64,000 bases of DNA from Streptomyces sp. KMM 9044 (GTDB taxonomy: Bacteria > Actinomycetota > Actinomycetes > Streptomycetales > Streptomycetaceae). The translations under genes and the position numbers were made by a program. Where the stretch lies: NCBI RefSeq assembly GCF_024701375.2, contig NZ_CP113910.1, positions 6,138,001-6,202,000 on the forward strand, in the 5' to 3' direction. Of this stretch, positions 44,053 through 55,900 are shown one piece after another (within the stretch, counting starts at the first letter, position 1; each line of letters opens with the position of its first letter). A model generated the notes under the pieces. That model ran no database searches. It was given only the letters and a program-made list of their open reading frames with translations, and had not been told where the DNA came from.

Positions 44053-46014
44053 ATGCTCGCTCGAAGGGTCATCGTTCACTCCTGTTACGCAGGAACTCCG
44101 AGCTTCGACGAGGCGTCAACAGAGGCGGCGAAAAGGGAAGTCGGGCTTCTGAGGGAGCGCCGACTCGCGGAACTGGCGGCTTTGTCGGGGCACCGTGATC
44201 CGGCGCGGATCGACTGGAACGCGCGACGATTTCCGGTCCTCGCCGCGCTCGCTCCGGTGATGACCTCCGTGGAGGGTGAGATCACCTATCCCGGCGATCC
44301 CATGTGCCTGTACGCCGCGCTGAGCGTGGTGGTGGACAACGGGCTCCGTTCGGCCCGGCACGGCGCGGGCGACGCCTCACCGTTCTCGGACCTCTGCCCG
44401 GACTGGGGCACTCCGGTGACGAAGCGGCAGCGGCTGACCGCGGAACACGGTCTGCGCGCGTGGGACGAGAACGACAGCACACCCGACCACACCGTCTTCG
44501 ACCCCAGGGTGTGGGACGAGCGGGCGCAGGCCGACCTGCGCGCCGAACTCGTCCGCCGTCAGCCGCGCGTCTTACTGATCAGCACGGTCTCGCCCGGGCA
44601 TCGCTACGCCCTGGAGATGGCCGCCGTCGCCCGCGACGTCGTGCCCGACTGCCTGGTCGTCTTCGGCGGCCGCCACATCGACGAGACCATGCGGTATGTG
44701 CCCGCCGGGAAGACCCTCGCCCTGGAGTACAGCAGCACCCTGCGCGCGATCGACGATGGCCGGGTGGGCCCGGTCGTGGACTTCCTGGTCTCCGGTGAGG
44801 GCTACTTCGCGCTCGACCTGCTGATGCGGGCCATCGCCCTCGCCATGGACCTGGGGCGCACCCGGGCCGGCGTTGGCGATGTGGTACGAATGCTCGACCT
44901 GCTGGGAACCGCCGGTGAGCGCATACCCGGGTCGTCCCTGATCTGCGCCGTGCTGCCCGAGGCCGTGGAGGCCTTTCCCGTCCGTGGCCCCCAGTTCGAC
45001 CTGGCCAACCTGCCCTCCCCGTACCAGGGTTTCGCCGTCCGCTCCCGCTTCCCTGTCTTCCCGCTGGCCGACGGCAGCGCCGCCCGCACGGCCCATATGA
45101 CCGTCTCCAACGCGTGCCCATACCACTGCGACTTCTGCTCGGAGTCGGCGGTGCTCGCCGGCGGCCTCAAGCGCTTCGTCAAGTCGCCGGCCGAGGCGGC
45201 GCTGGAGCGGGTCTGCGAGTACGTGAGCTACGGCGCGGAGGCCGTCTTCTTCGACGATTCCATCTTCTGGAGCGGCACCTTCCCGGCCATCCGAGCCTTC
45301 TGCGCGGCGCTGCGGGCCGCCCGCACCGCGTCGGGGTCCGAGGAGCTGCCGGAGCGCTGCCGGAAGTGGATCAGGGACGACGCGGACTGGGAGCGCCTGC
45401 GGAACCTCCAGGTCGGCTGTCAGGTGACGGTCGACCTGCTGACCACACTGCACAAGGAGCAGGACGTCCGGGAGGTCCTGGACGCGCTCCGCGAGGCCGG
45501 GTGCACCTACCTTTACATGGGTATCGAGAGCATGTCGGCCGAGGTGATGCAGCACGTGCACAAGAACGTCCGCCGCAGCACCGACTTCCCCTGGAACGCC
45601 AAGGTGCGCATGGCCCTGGAACGTATCCGGGACGCCGGTATCCCCGTGGGCAGCTCGGTGCTGTTCGGCCTGGAGGGCGAGACCAGGCGGTCCATCGAGG
45701 AGACGATCGCCGAGGTGGGGCAGCTCATCGACGACGGCCTGCTGGTCCTGGCCAGCCCTAACATCCTGACGTACCACCCCGGCACCCCCATCACCAGGGC
45801 GCACGGGATGACGGAGAAGCTCGACTACCACTCGCCGGACGTGGAGAACCGCCCGCCCTACACCTTCTTCGAGGAGGCGTTCCCGGGCGTGGTCTCGCTG
45901 CGGCTGAGCGAGGAGGAGGTCTGGTTCATCCATGAGGCCACCGCGAAACGCTGGGGCACCGTGCGCAACTCCGCCGAGCCGGAGCCCCGGACCGCTGCCG
46001 CGGTCACCGTATGA
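44053..46014 (+). CDS. B12-binding-type radical SAM enzyme
   Basis: A 653-residue enzyme. The cluster motif is C355-x3-C359-x2-C362 (SNACPYHCDFCSES). The preceding ~200 residues have a Rossmann-like cobalamin-binding look (RVLLISTVSPGHRYALEMAA, then VVFGGRHIDETM), and the C-terminal part is a normal radical SAM barrel (YMGIESMSAEVMQHVHKN, GSSVLFGLEGETRRSIEE). Such enzymes methylate unactivated carbons or rearrange scaffolds; the substrate here is unknown. The first ~140 residues match nothing I recognise. A TTA codon at 44572-44574 (Leu174) suggests bldA dependence. The end overlaps the next gene by 4 bp. Confidence 0.85.
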   Translation: MLARRVIVHSCYAGTPSFDEASTEAAKREVGLLRERRLAELAALSGHRDPARIDWNARRFPVLAALAPVMTSVEGEITYPGDPMCLYAALSVVVDNGLRSARHGAGDASPFSDLCPDWGTPVTKRQRLTAEHGLRAWDENDSTPDHTVFDPRVWDERAQADLRAELVRRQPRVLLISTVSPGHRYALEMAAVARDVVPDCLVVFGGRHIDETMRYVPAGKTLALEYSSTLRAIDDGRVGPVVDFLVSGEGYFALDLLMRAIALAMDLGRTRAGVGDVVRMLDLLGTAGERIPGSSLICAVLPEAVEAFPVRGPQFDLANLPSPYQGFAVRSRFPVFPLADGSAARTAHMTVSNACPYHCDFCSESAVLAGGLKRFVKSPAEAALERVCEYVSYGAEAVFFDDSIFWSGTFPAIRAFCAALRAARTASGSEELPERCRKWIRDDADWERLRNLQVGCQVTVDLLTTLHKEQDVREVLDALREAGCTYLYMGIESMSAEVMQHVHKNVRRSTDFPWNAKVRMALERIRDAGIPVGSSVLFGLEGETRRSIEETIAEVGQLIDDGLLVLASPNILTYHPGTPITRAHGMTEKLDYHSPDVENRPPYTFFEEAFPGVVSLRLSEEEVWFIHEATAKRWGTVRNSAEPEPRTAAAVTV

Positions 46015-46850
46015 GGCCTGAGGAGAGCATGGGCATGGAGAAGATCCTGGACACGCTGCGCGCGGTGGTGGCCGAGCGCGGCAAGGGGCTGCCGGACGAG
46101 GATTTCGTGCTGCGCAGCATGTGGGGGGTGGACTACCGGTCCCAGCCCACGGCGTACGAACGGTTCATGGTTTACAGCTTCGTCATGGCGCAGACGGTGC
46201 GCCAGGGCTGTTGTTACGCCGACTTCGGAACCGTCGATCTCGGGGAGTCGCACGACGCGCTGATCGGCCGGGACGCCCGCGAGGTGCGCGGCGGCACGGT
46301 CGCGGAGGACATCGCGATCCTCGATTCCGCCTTCGGCGTCCTGCCCCGCGAGCCGTACCGGACACTGAGCATCGACGGCACGCCGGAGCGCAAGGCGCTG
46401 GCCCGGGCCGAGGTCGTGGTCGGCGAGGCGATGGAGCAGCTGCGCCGGACCGGGGGACGCCGGGTCGCTCAGGTCGGGGTCATGGGCAATCTGATCCACT
46501 TCCTCCAGAAAGAGGACGTTTCCCTCACGGTGAGCGACTTCGACCCGGAGCTGATCGAGCGCGGGGTCCTCGGAGTCCCCGTGGTGTCCGGCGACGAGAG
46601 CGCGCGGCTCGTCGCGGAGAGCGATGTCGCGCTGGTGTGCGGGGAAACCCTGGCCAGTGAGACGCTCGAAGAACTCGTGCTGACGGCACGTCGACACCGC
46701 ACGCGGCTGGTCGTGTTCGCGGTCTCAGGCTGTCACTTCGCCCAGGAGTACTGCCGCACCTTCGGAATCGACACCGTCATCTCCGAACCGCAGCCGCAGT
46801 ATCTCTTCCAGGGTCCCTCGACGCTGGAGATCCATCGCAAGGACGCTTAG
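46011..46850 (+). CDS. DUF364-like (putative heavy-metal chelation) protein
   Basis: A 279-residue cytoplasmic protein. The C-terminal half fits the Rossmann-like DUF364 fold: RRVAQVGVMGNLIHFLQKED, LTVSDFDPELIERGVLG and ESDVALVCGETLASETLEEL. The N-terminal half has several Cys/His-poor helices and QGCCYADFGTVDLGES, with a vicinal CysCys. It is cotranslated with the radical SAM enzyme (ATGA overlap), so it may be its partner or act on its product. An internal ATG at 46029 has a good GAGGAG. I cannot assign a reaction. Confidence 0.65.
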   Translation: MRPEESMGMEKILDTLRAVVAERGKGLPDEDFVLRSMWGVDYRSQPTAYERFMVYSFVMAQTVRQGCCYADFGTVDLGESHDALIGRDAREVRGGTVAEDIAILDSAFGVLPREPYRTLSIDGTPERKALARAEVVVGEAMEQLRRTGGRRVAQVGVMGNLIHFLQKEDVSLTVSDFDPELIERGVLGVPVVSGDESARLVAESDVALVCGETLASETLEELVLTARRHRTRLVVFAVSGCHFAQEYCRTFGIDTVISEPQPQYLFQGPSTLEIHRKDA

Positions 46851-46879
46851 GCGTGAAATGCCTTGTGATTAAAAGGCTT

Positions 46880-46905
46880 TGATGCGCCATCAGTATTTTT
46901 ATTTC
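46880..46905 (+). terminator. Candidate terminator in an AT-rich gap before the NRPS gene
   Basis: TGATG-CGC-CATCA (46880-46892) followed by GTATTTTTATTT, within an unusually AT-rich 140-bp gap (46851-46991) that also must hold the NRPS promoter. The stem is short, so this may equally be an operator. Confidence 0.4.
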
Positions 46906-46978
46906 GTCAATTCGTTCGACAGCACATTGGTACGATGGTCATTCGGACCGACGGTGGTTCAGCCGCTGACTCGTCGCT

Positions 46979-46994
46979 AGGAGTGCAAGACATG
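46979..46994 (+). promoter_or_regulatory. Shine-Dalgarno and preferred start of the NRPS gene
   Basis: AGGAG (46979-46983) lies 8 bases before ATG 46992 ([15 protein letters not shown]). The earlier in-frame ATG at 46935 has no Shine-Dalgarno, and its 19 added residues do not look like an A-domain N-terminus. Confidence 0.7.
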
Positions 46995-49900
46995 AGCCTC
47001 GGTGAACTGTTCGAGGAGCGGGCGCGGCGCAGTCCGTCCGCGACCGCCGTCGTCTGCGGCGACGAGCGGCTCTCCTACGCCGAACTCGACGCTCGGGCCA
47101 ACCGGTTGGCCCGGAGGCTGCTGGCTGGGGGAGCGGGGCCCGAGCGCCTGGTCGCGCTCGTCCTCGGCAGAGCGGCGGATACCGTCGTGGCCCTGCTCGC
47201 CGTGGTCAAGTCGGGTGCCGCGTACGTACCCATCAGCCCCGGCCATCCGGCCGAGCGCATCTCGCTGATCGTCCGTGACTCCGCCCCCGTCTGCGTCCTC
47301 GCCGACGCCGCGACGGCACCCGGCCTGCCCTCGCTCGACGTTCCCGTCCTCGTGCTGGACGACCAGGACACGGCCGATGGCCTCGCCGGGCTGAGCGACG
47401 GACCGGTCGGCGACGACGAGCGCGGCGGCACCCGCGACGCCGGTCAGGCGGCGTACGTCATCTACACCTCCGGATCGACCGGCGTCCCCAAGGGCGTTCT
47501 GACCACGCACGCCAACGCCCTGCGGCTTTTCCGCCGTGAGGACCACTGGCTGGAGTGCGGCCCCTCGGACGTCTGGGCGTGGTTCCACTCGTACGCCTTC
47601 GACTTCTCCGTGTGGGAGATCTGGGGAGCCCTGCTCACCGGGGCACGGCTCGTGGTCGTACCCCGGGACGTCAGCCGCTCGCCCGGCGAGCTGCTCCACC
47701 TGCTCGCCCGGGAGCAGGTCACCGTCCTCAGCCAGACGCCGTCCGCCTTCGACGAACTGCTGGCCGCCGGTGTCGAGACGGGGATCTGGCCCCGGCTCGC
47801 CCTGCGCCGCGTGGTGTTCGGCGGCGAGGCCCTGTCGGCGCGCGCCGTCTCGGAGCTGCACGAGGTGCTGCCCGACTGCCGCGCGGTCAACATCTACGGA
47901 CCGACCGAGACCACCGTCCACGCCACCGTCGGCTACGTGGAACCGGACGGGAACCCTCCGTCGATCGGGCGCCCGGTCGACGGCTCACGGGTCTTCGTCC
48001 TGGACGCGTCGCTGCGTCCTGTGCTCCCCGGGGTCACCGGCGAGCTGTACGTCGCCGGAGCCGGACTCGGCCGCGGCTACCTCGCCCGCCCCGGCCTGAC
48101 CGCCACCCGGTTCGTGGCCAACCCCTTCGGCGAACCCGGCGAGCGGATGTACCGGACGGGTGATCTCGTCCGCTGGCGCTCCGACCGCCGCCTGGAGTTC
48201 GTGGGCCGCGCCGACGGCCAGGTCAAGCTACGCGGCTTCCGCGTCGAGCTGGGCGAGATCGAAGCGGTGCTGGCCGAGCATCCCGCCGTGGCCCGGGCCG
48301 TGGTGGCGCTGCGCGAGGACCGGCCCGGGGACAAGCGCCTGGTCGGCTACGTCGTCGCGGAGCGGGACGAGGAGCTGGCCGAGCGCGAGTTCGCCTTCGC
48401 CAGGCTGCTGCGGGACTACCTCCAGCGGCGACTGCCGGAGCACATGGTCCCGTCCGCCTTCGTCGTCCTGGACACCTTCCCGCTGAACGCGAACGGCAAG
48501 CTCGACCGCTCCGTGCTGCCGGAACCCGACGCCGGGACGATCTCGATGGGCCGCAGACCCCGCAATCCGCAGGAGGAGATCCTCTGCGACCTCTTCGCCG
48601 AGGTGCTGGGTCTGCCCTCGGTCGGCGTGGACGACAGCTTCTTCGACCTTGGTGGCCACTCGCTCATGGCCACCCGCCTGATCAACCGCATCCGGGCCAC
48701 CCTGGGTGCCGAACTGGCCATCCGGATGCTGTTCCAGTCACCCACCGTCGAGGGCCTCTCCCGGCGCATCGACAGCTCCGGCACCGTACGTCCCCCGGTG
48801 CGGCCGATGGAACGGCCCGGTCTGGTGCCGCTGTCGTACGCCCAGCGGCGGCTGTGGTTCCTCCAGAAGTTCGAGGACTCGCCCGCCTACAACATCCCCC
48901 TGGCGCTGCGGCTGTCGGGGGAGCTGGACCGGGAGGCGTTGCGGGCGGCGCTGGGTGATGTGGTGGGCCGGCACGAGAGCCTGCGCACGCTGTTCCCGGA
49001 AGTGGACGGTGTCCCGGCTCAATCGGTGCTGACGGACATCCGGATACCTTTCCTGCCGACAGAGATGTCCGAGGAGGAGTTGACCGCGGCGTTGGCGGCT
49101 TCGGCTCGGCGGGGGTTCGACCTGGAGCGTGAGCTTCCGCTGCGGGCGGAGGTGTTCGTGGTGGGTCCGCGGGAGCATGTGCTGTTGTTGTTGCTGCATC
49201 ACATCGCTGGTGACGGGTGGTCGTTGGGGCCGCTGACGCGGGATCTGGCGCAGGCGTACGGTGCGCGGTGCCGGGGTGAGGTTCCGGTGTGGGAGCCGTT
49301 GCCGGTGCAGTACGCGGATTACGCGTTGTGGCAGCGGGAGTTGCTGGGGTCGCAGAGTGATCCGGGGAGTTTGTTCAGTGCGCAGGTGGCTTTCTGGCGG
49401 GATGCGTTGGCGGGGTTGCCGGAGCAGGTGAGTCTGCCGTTCGACCGGCCGCGTCCGGCGGTGGCGTCGTCGCGGGGTGAGGTGAGTCCGTTCGTCCTCG
49501 GTGCGGGTGTGCACGGGGGTGTGGTGGCGCTGGCGCGTGAGTGTGGTGTCAGTGTGTTCATGGTGTTGCAGGCGTCGTTGGCGGCGTTGTTCACGCGTCT
49601 GGGTGCGGGGACGGACATCGCGTTGGGTACGCCTGTGGCGGGGCGTACGGATCAGGCGCTGGATGAGTTGGTCGGGTTCTTCGTGAACACGCTGGTGCTG
49701 CGGACGGATACCTCCGGTGATCCCTCGTTCCGTGAGTTGCTGGGCCGGGTGCGGGAGGTGGATCTGGCGGCGTACGGGCATCAGGATCTGCCGTTCGAGC
49801 AACTGGTGGAGGTGCTCAATCCGCAGCGGTCCCTGTCCCATCACCCGCTGTTCCAGGTCTCTCTGGTCCTCCAGAACACCCCGCAGGGCACGTTCGAACT

Positions 49901-52900
49901 TCCGGGCCTCGAACTCGCCCCGGAACCGACATCGACGGGCAGCTCACGCTTCGACCTCTTTCTGAGCCTGTGGGAACGTCGCGCCGCCGACAGCTCCCCG
50001 GGCGGCCTCGACGGCGTCGTGGAGTTCGCCACTGACCTGTTCGACCGCAGCACGGTCGAGACCCTCGTCACCCGCTGGGAGCGGCTGCTGGAGGAGTTCG
50101 TCGCGGCTCCGGACCGCCCGATCGGCTCCGCCGACGTGCTGTTCCCGGACGAGCGGAGGGCGCTGCTGGACGGCGTCGCCGACGGTGGCGCCCCGGCGCC
50201 CTGGGTGCCGCTCGGTGTGTCCGTGGAGCGGCAGGTGGCCCGGGAGCCGGGTGCCCTCGCCGTGGTGTGCGGGGACGAGGAGCTGACCTACGAGGAGCTG
50301 AACGCGCGGGCGAACCAACTGGCCCGGGTGCTGCTGGAGCGTGGCGCGGGCCCGGAGACGGTGGTCGCTCTCGCCCTGCCCCGCTCCGCCGACCTTGTGG
50401 TGGGATTCCTCGCCACATTGAAGGCGGGCGCCGTCTACCTGCCGATCGACGTCCACCTGCCGGCCGAGCGCATAGCCTTCATGCTGGCCGACAGCGCCCC
50501 CGCCGCCGTGGTGACGGTGGCGCCCTGGGCGCACGTACTGCCCGAAACCACCGAGCTTCTGCTCCTGGACGATCCGAAGTCGGCCGGAAACCTGGCCGGG
50601 CGGTCCGCCACCGACGTCACCGACGCCGAGCGCGGCGCGCCCCTGACGCCCGACCACGGCCTGTTCGTCCTCTACACCTCGGGCACCACCGGCATCCCCA
50701 AGGGTGTGGTCATGCGCGCCGGTGTGTACGCGAACATGCTGGTCTGGCACGAGTCCATCGTCGGCGGCGGGGTGGGCCGCCGAGTGGCCCAGTTCACCGC
50801 GCTCACCTTCGACGTGTCGGTCCAGGAGATGCTCTCCAGCCTGGTCGCCGGCAAGGAGCTGTGGCTGCCCTCCGAGGAGGTGCGCCGCAGCGGTGAGCTG
50901 CTCGCCCGCTGGCTGGACGAGAACGCCATCGTGGAGCTGCACGCCCCCACGCTCGTCATCGACGCGGTCTGCGAGGCGGCCGACGAGCACGACCTGCCGA
51001 TGCCCGCGCTCCGGCTGATGTCCCAGGCCGGTGAGGCGCTGAAGCTCAGCCGGCACATCCGGCGGTTCTTCACCACGCACCCGCACGTCGAGCTGCACAA
51101 CGTCTACGGCCCCACCGAGACGTACGCCATCACCGCCGAGGTGCTCACCCGGGATGTGGCTGAGTGGCCCCCTGCGGCCTCCATCGGCCTGCCCATCCCC
51201 GGTCAGCGCGTCTACGTCCTGGACGAGGGGCTGCGGCCCGTGCCGCCGGGCGTGCCCGGTGAGTTGTACGTGGCCGCCCGGGGCGCCGCCCGCGGTTATG
51301 TGCACCGGCCCGGCCTGACGGCGGAGCGGTTCGTGGCCGACCCGTACGGTCCGGCGGGTTCGCGGATGTACCGCACCGGTGACCTGGTGCGCTGGCGCGC
51401 CGACGGCAAGCTCGACTACCTCGGACGTACCGATCACCAGGTCAAGGTCCGCGGGTACCGGATCGAGCCGGCCGAGATCGAGAACACCCTCACCGCCTGC
51501 CCAGGCGTCGGCCAGGCCGTCGTGCTCACCGACACCGACAACGGCCCCGCACGGCTGCTCGCCTACGTCCAGATGGCGGACGGCAGCGACCTGTCCTCCG
51601 GCGCGCTGCGCGAGTACGTGGCCGCCCGCCTGCCCGACTACATGGTGCCGTCCGCGATCATGGTTCTGGACGAGTTGCCACTGACGACGAACCGCAAGGT
51701 GGACCGGCGGGCGTTGCCCAGGCCCCGGCTCGAGAGCGCCGACCGCCGCCGGGCGCGCAGCCCGCGCGAGGAGATCCTGTGCGAGTTGTTCGCCGAGGTG
51801 CTCGGTGTGCCCTCGGTCGGTGTGGAGGACAACTTCTTCGACCTGGGCGGGCACTCCCTGCTGGCGACGCGGCTGATCAGCCGGGTGCGCAGGGTGCTGG
51901 GCGCGGAGCTGCCGATCCGTACGCTCTTCGAGCGGCCGACGGTGGCGGGGCTCGTGGGGGCGCTGGACGACGGGGGCGAGGTGCGTCCGCCGCTGCGGGC
52001 CGTACGGCGGCCCGAGGTCGTACCGCTGTCGTACGCGCAGCGTCGGCTGTGGTTCCTGCACTGTCTGGAAGGCGCCACGCCCACCTACAACATGCCCGCC
52101 CAGCTGCGGCTCTCCGGCCCGCTGGAGGAACAGGCGTTCCGGGCGGCGCTGGGTGACGTGGTCACCCGGCACGAGAGCCTGCGCACCGTCTTCCCCGAGA
52201 TCGACGGGGTACCGCGTCAGCTGATTCTCGATCCCGCCGAGGCGGAGGTCGACGTCACGGTCACCGACGCCTCCGCCGGCGGCCTCGGAGCCGCCATGGC
52301 CCGCTCGGCCCGCCGCGGTTTCGAACTGCAGCGTGAACTGCCCCTGCGCGTCGACGTGTTCGTGCGTGGTCCCGAGGACTACCTGGTCCTCGTCGTGCTG
52401 CACCACATCGCGGGCGACGGCTGGTCGCTGGGGCCGCTCACCCGGGACCTGGAGCGGGCGTACGACGCGCGGCGCCACGGCGAGGCACCCTTGTGGGAGC
52501 CGTTGCCGGTGCAGTACGCGGACTACACGCTGTGGCAGCGGGAGCTGCTGGGCGCGCCGGACGACCCGGACAGCCTCCTCAACGCGCAGCTCGCCTTCTG
52601 GAAGGACGCGCTGGCCGGGCTGCCCGAGCAGCTGAACCTGCCCGCCGACCGGCCACGCCCCGCGGTGAACACCTACCGGGGCGACGCCCTCGGCCTGCGC
52701 TTCGGCCAGGCCGTGCACGGGGGTGTGGTGGCGCTGGCGCGTGAGTGTGGTGTCAGTGTGTTCATGGTGTTGCAGGCGTCGTTGGCGGCGTTGTTCACGC
52801 GTCTGGGTGCGGGGACGGACATCGCGTTGGGTACGCCTGTGGCGGGGCGTACGGATCAGGCGCTGGATGAGTTGGTCGGGTTCTTCGTGAACACGCTGGT

Positions 52901-55900
52901 GCTGCGGACGGATACCTCCGGTGATCCCTCGTTCCGTGAGTTGCTGGGCCGGGTGCGGGAGGTGGATCTGGCGGCGTACGGGCATCAGGATCTGCCGTTC
53001 GAGCAACTGGTGGAGGTGCTCAATCCGCAGCGGTCCCTGTCCCATCACCCGTTGTTCCAGGTCATGTTCGCCCTGCAGAACGCCCCCGGCGGACAGGCGG
53101 AGCTTCCTGGAGCCGGCGAGCGGCCGGAGCACGCCGACGAGCACGGCGAGCGCGTCGGAACCTCCCGCTTCGACCTGTTCTTCAATGTCACCGAGACCTA
53201 CGGTCCCCAGGGCGAGGCCAACGGCCTCGACGTGGTGGCCGAGTTCAGCACCGACCTGTTCGACCGCGTCACCGTCGAGCTGATCGGCCGGCGCTGGGAA
53301 CTCCTTCTCCAGGCGCTGATCAGCGCCCCCGACGGCCCGATCGGCTCCGCCGACGTGCTGTTCCCGGACGAGCGGAGGGCGCTGCTGGACGGCGTCGCCG
53401 ACGGTGGCGCCCCGGCGCCCTGGGTGCCGCTCGGTGTGTCCGTGGAGCGGCAGGTGGCCCGGGAGCCGGGTGTCCTCGCCGTGGTGTGCGGGGACGAGGA
53501 GCTGACCTACGAGGAGCTGAACGCGCGGGCGAACCAACTGGCCCGGGTGCTGCTGGAGCGTGGCGCGGGCCCGGAGACGGTGGTCGCTCTCGCCCTGCCC
53601 CGCTCCGCCGACCTTGTCGTCGCCCTGCTGGCCACTGCCAAGACGTACGCCGCGTTCCAGCCCATGGGCCCCGACTGGCCGCAGGAGTGGGCCGAGGCCG
53701 TCCTCGCCGGCACGTCGCCCGTCCTCGCCGTCACCGTGTCCGGAGCGGCGGCGGCCTTCCGGCCGGCGATCCCGAAGCTGACCCTGGACGACCCGGTGCT
53801 GCTCGCCGACCTGCGTGAACGGCCCGCCCACGACCTCACGGACGCCGAACGCCCCGCCCCGGGTACCGCAGCTCAGGCCGCGTACGTCGTCCACGCACCG
53901 GGGCCCCGGCAACCTCTGCTGCCCGTCGTCGTTCCCGGCACCCGCCTCACTCAGCCGGAGGCGACCCCGGCCACCGGCGACGTACGGCCGCACCGGTCCG
54001 TCCTCACCACCGAGACGGGCGTACGGGACCTGCTGGCCGCGCTCACCTCCGGGGGGACGCTCGACCTCACCACGGCCGAGGATCATGATCCGGCGGCGTC
54101 CGCGGCACGCCAGGACCTCATCCGTGCCGAGGGCGGGACCCGCGCCCATGTGCTGGACGACCGGCTCGGGCCCGTGCCGCCCCAGGTGCCCGGCGAGCTG
54201 TACCTCGCCGGGCCGGAGCTGGCGCGCGGCTACGCCGGCCTGCCCGCCCTGACCGCCGCCCGCTTCGTGGCCGACCCGCACGGGGCGCCGGGGGCCCGGA
54301 TGTTCCGTACCGGTGAGATCGCGCGCCGGGACGCCGACGGAACGCTGTACCGCCTGGGCCCGGTGGAGGAGCAGGCCGAGATCCGCGGAGTCCGGGTCGA
54401 TAGACCGGCCGTCGAGGCCGCCATGGACGCGTGCCCCGGGGTGCTGCGGTCCGCGCTCGCCGTCCGCACCGCAGGCTCCGGCACGACGGACACACCGGCC
54501 CGCGAGGACGCGCTGCTCGTCGGCTACGTCGTCCCCGCCCCCGGCGCGGTGATCGACCCGGTGGACCTGCGCCGGCAACTTCAGGAGCGGCTGCCGGACC
54601 CGATGGTCCCCGACGTGGTGCTCACGCTCGACGCCCTGCCGGTGACCGCCTGGGGCACGCTCGACCGCGCGGCACTGCCGGCGCCGAGCTTCGGGCCCGC
54701 CCGGCACCGCATCGCCCGGGCGCCGCAGGAGGAGATCCTGTGCGAGCTGTTCGCGGACATCCTCGGCGTCCCCGAGGTCTCCGTGGACGACAGCTTCTTC
54801 GACCTCGGCGGCCACTCGCTGATGGGCATCCGCCTCACCTCGCGCATCCGGACCGTGCTCGGCGCCGAGCTGGGCGTGGGACACCTCTTCAAGGCCCCCA
54901 CGGCCCGGGAGCTGGCCACCCTGATGAACGAGATGCGCGCCGGCACCGTGCGGCCCCCGCTGCTGCCGGCCGAGCGTGAGAACCCGCTGCCACTGTCGTT
55001 CGCGCAGCGCCGCCTGTGGTTCCTCCAGCACATCGAGCCGGGCCTGACCGCGTACAACATCCCGCTCGTGCTGCGGCTGACCGGCCGCCTCGACGAAGAG
55101 GCCCTGCACCGGGCGCTCGACGACGTACTGGCCCGGCACGAGTCCCTGCGCACCGTCTTCCCCGAGCGGGACGGCGCCCCCCACCAGCTCGTGGTGGAGG
55201 CCGGCCGGGCGCGGACCGACTACACCGTGACCGACGTGGACCCGGAAGGACTCGATCCGGCGCTGTCCGCCGCCGCCGAGCGGGGATTCGACCTGGAGCG
55301 CGACCTCCCCGTCCGGGCCACGGTCTTCCGGCTGGGCCCCGACGAGCACGTTCTGCTGCTCGTGCTGCACCACATCGCGGGTGACGGCTGGTCCATGGGC
55401 CCGCTCACCCGCGACCTGGGACGGGCCTACGCCGCCTGCTGCCGCGGACAGCGGCCCGGCTGGGAACCGCTGCCCGTCCAGTACGCCGACTACACCCTGT
55501 GGCAGCAGCGGCTCCTGGGCGCGGACAACGACGAGGACAGCCTGATCAGCAGCCAGCTGGCCTACTGGTCGCAGGCGCTGGACGGGCTTCCGGAGCAGAT
55601 CGCGCTGCCGCTGTCCAGGCCGCGCCCCGCCGTGAACTCCTACCGTGGCGACGTCACGGCCTTCGCGCTCGACGCCGCGCTGCACCGGGACCTGGCCGAC
55701 CTCGCCCGGACGAGCGGCACCAGCCTCTTCATGGTGCTCCAGGCCGGACTGGCCACGCTGTTGTCCCGGCTGGGCGCGGGCGACGACATCCCGCTGGGCA
55801 CCCCGGTCGCGGGCCGGATGGACGAAGCCCTGGACGACCTGGTCGGCTTCTTCATCAACACCCTCGTGCTGCGCACCGACCTGACCGGCGACCCCACCTT

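Noticed and set aside
49321..53063. Possible assembly duplication in the NRPS
   Set aside because: Repeat blocks are separated by diverged, functional module sequence and stay in frame, so real recombination is more likely, although reads should confirm it.
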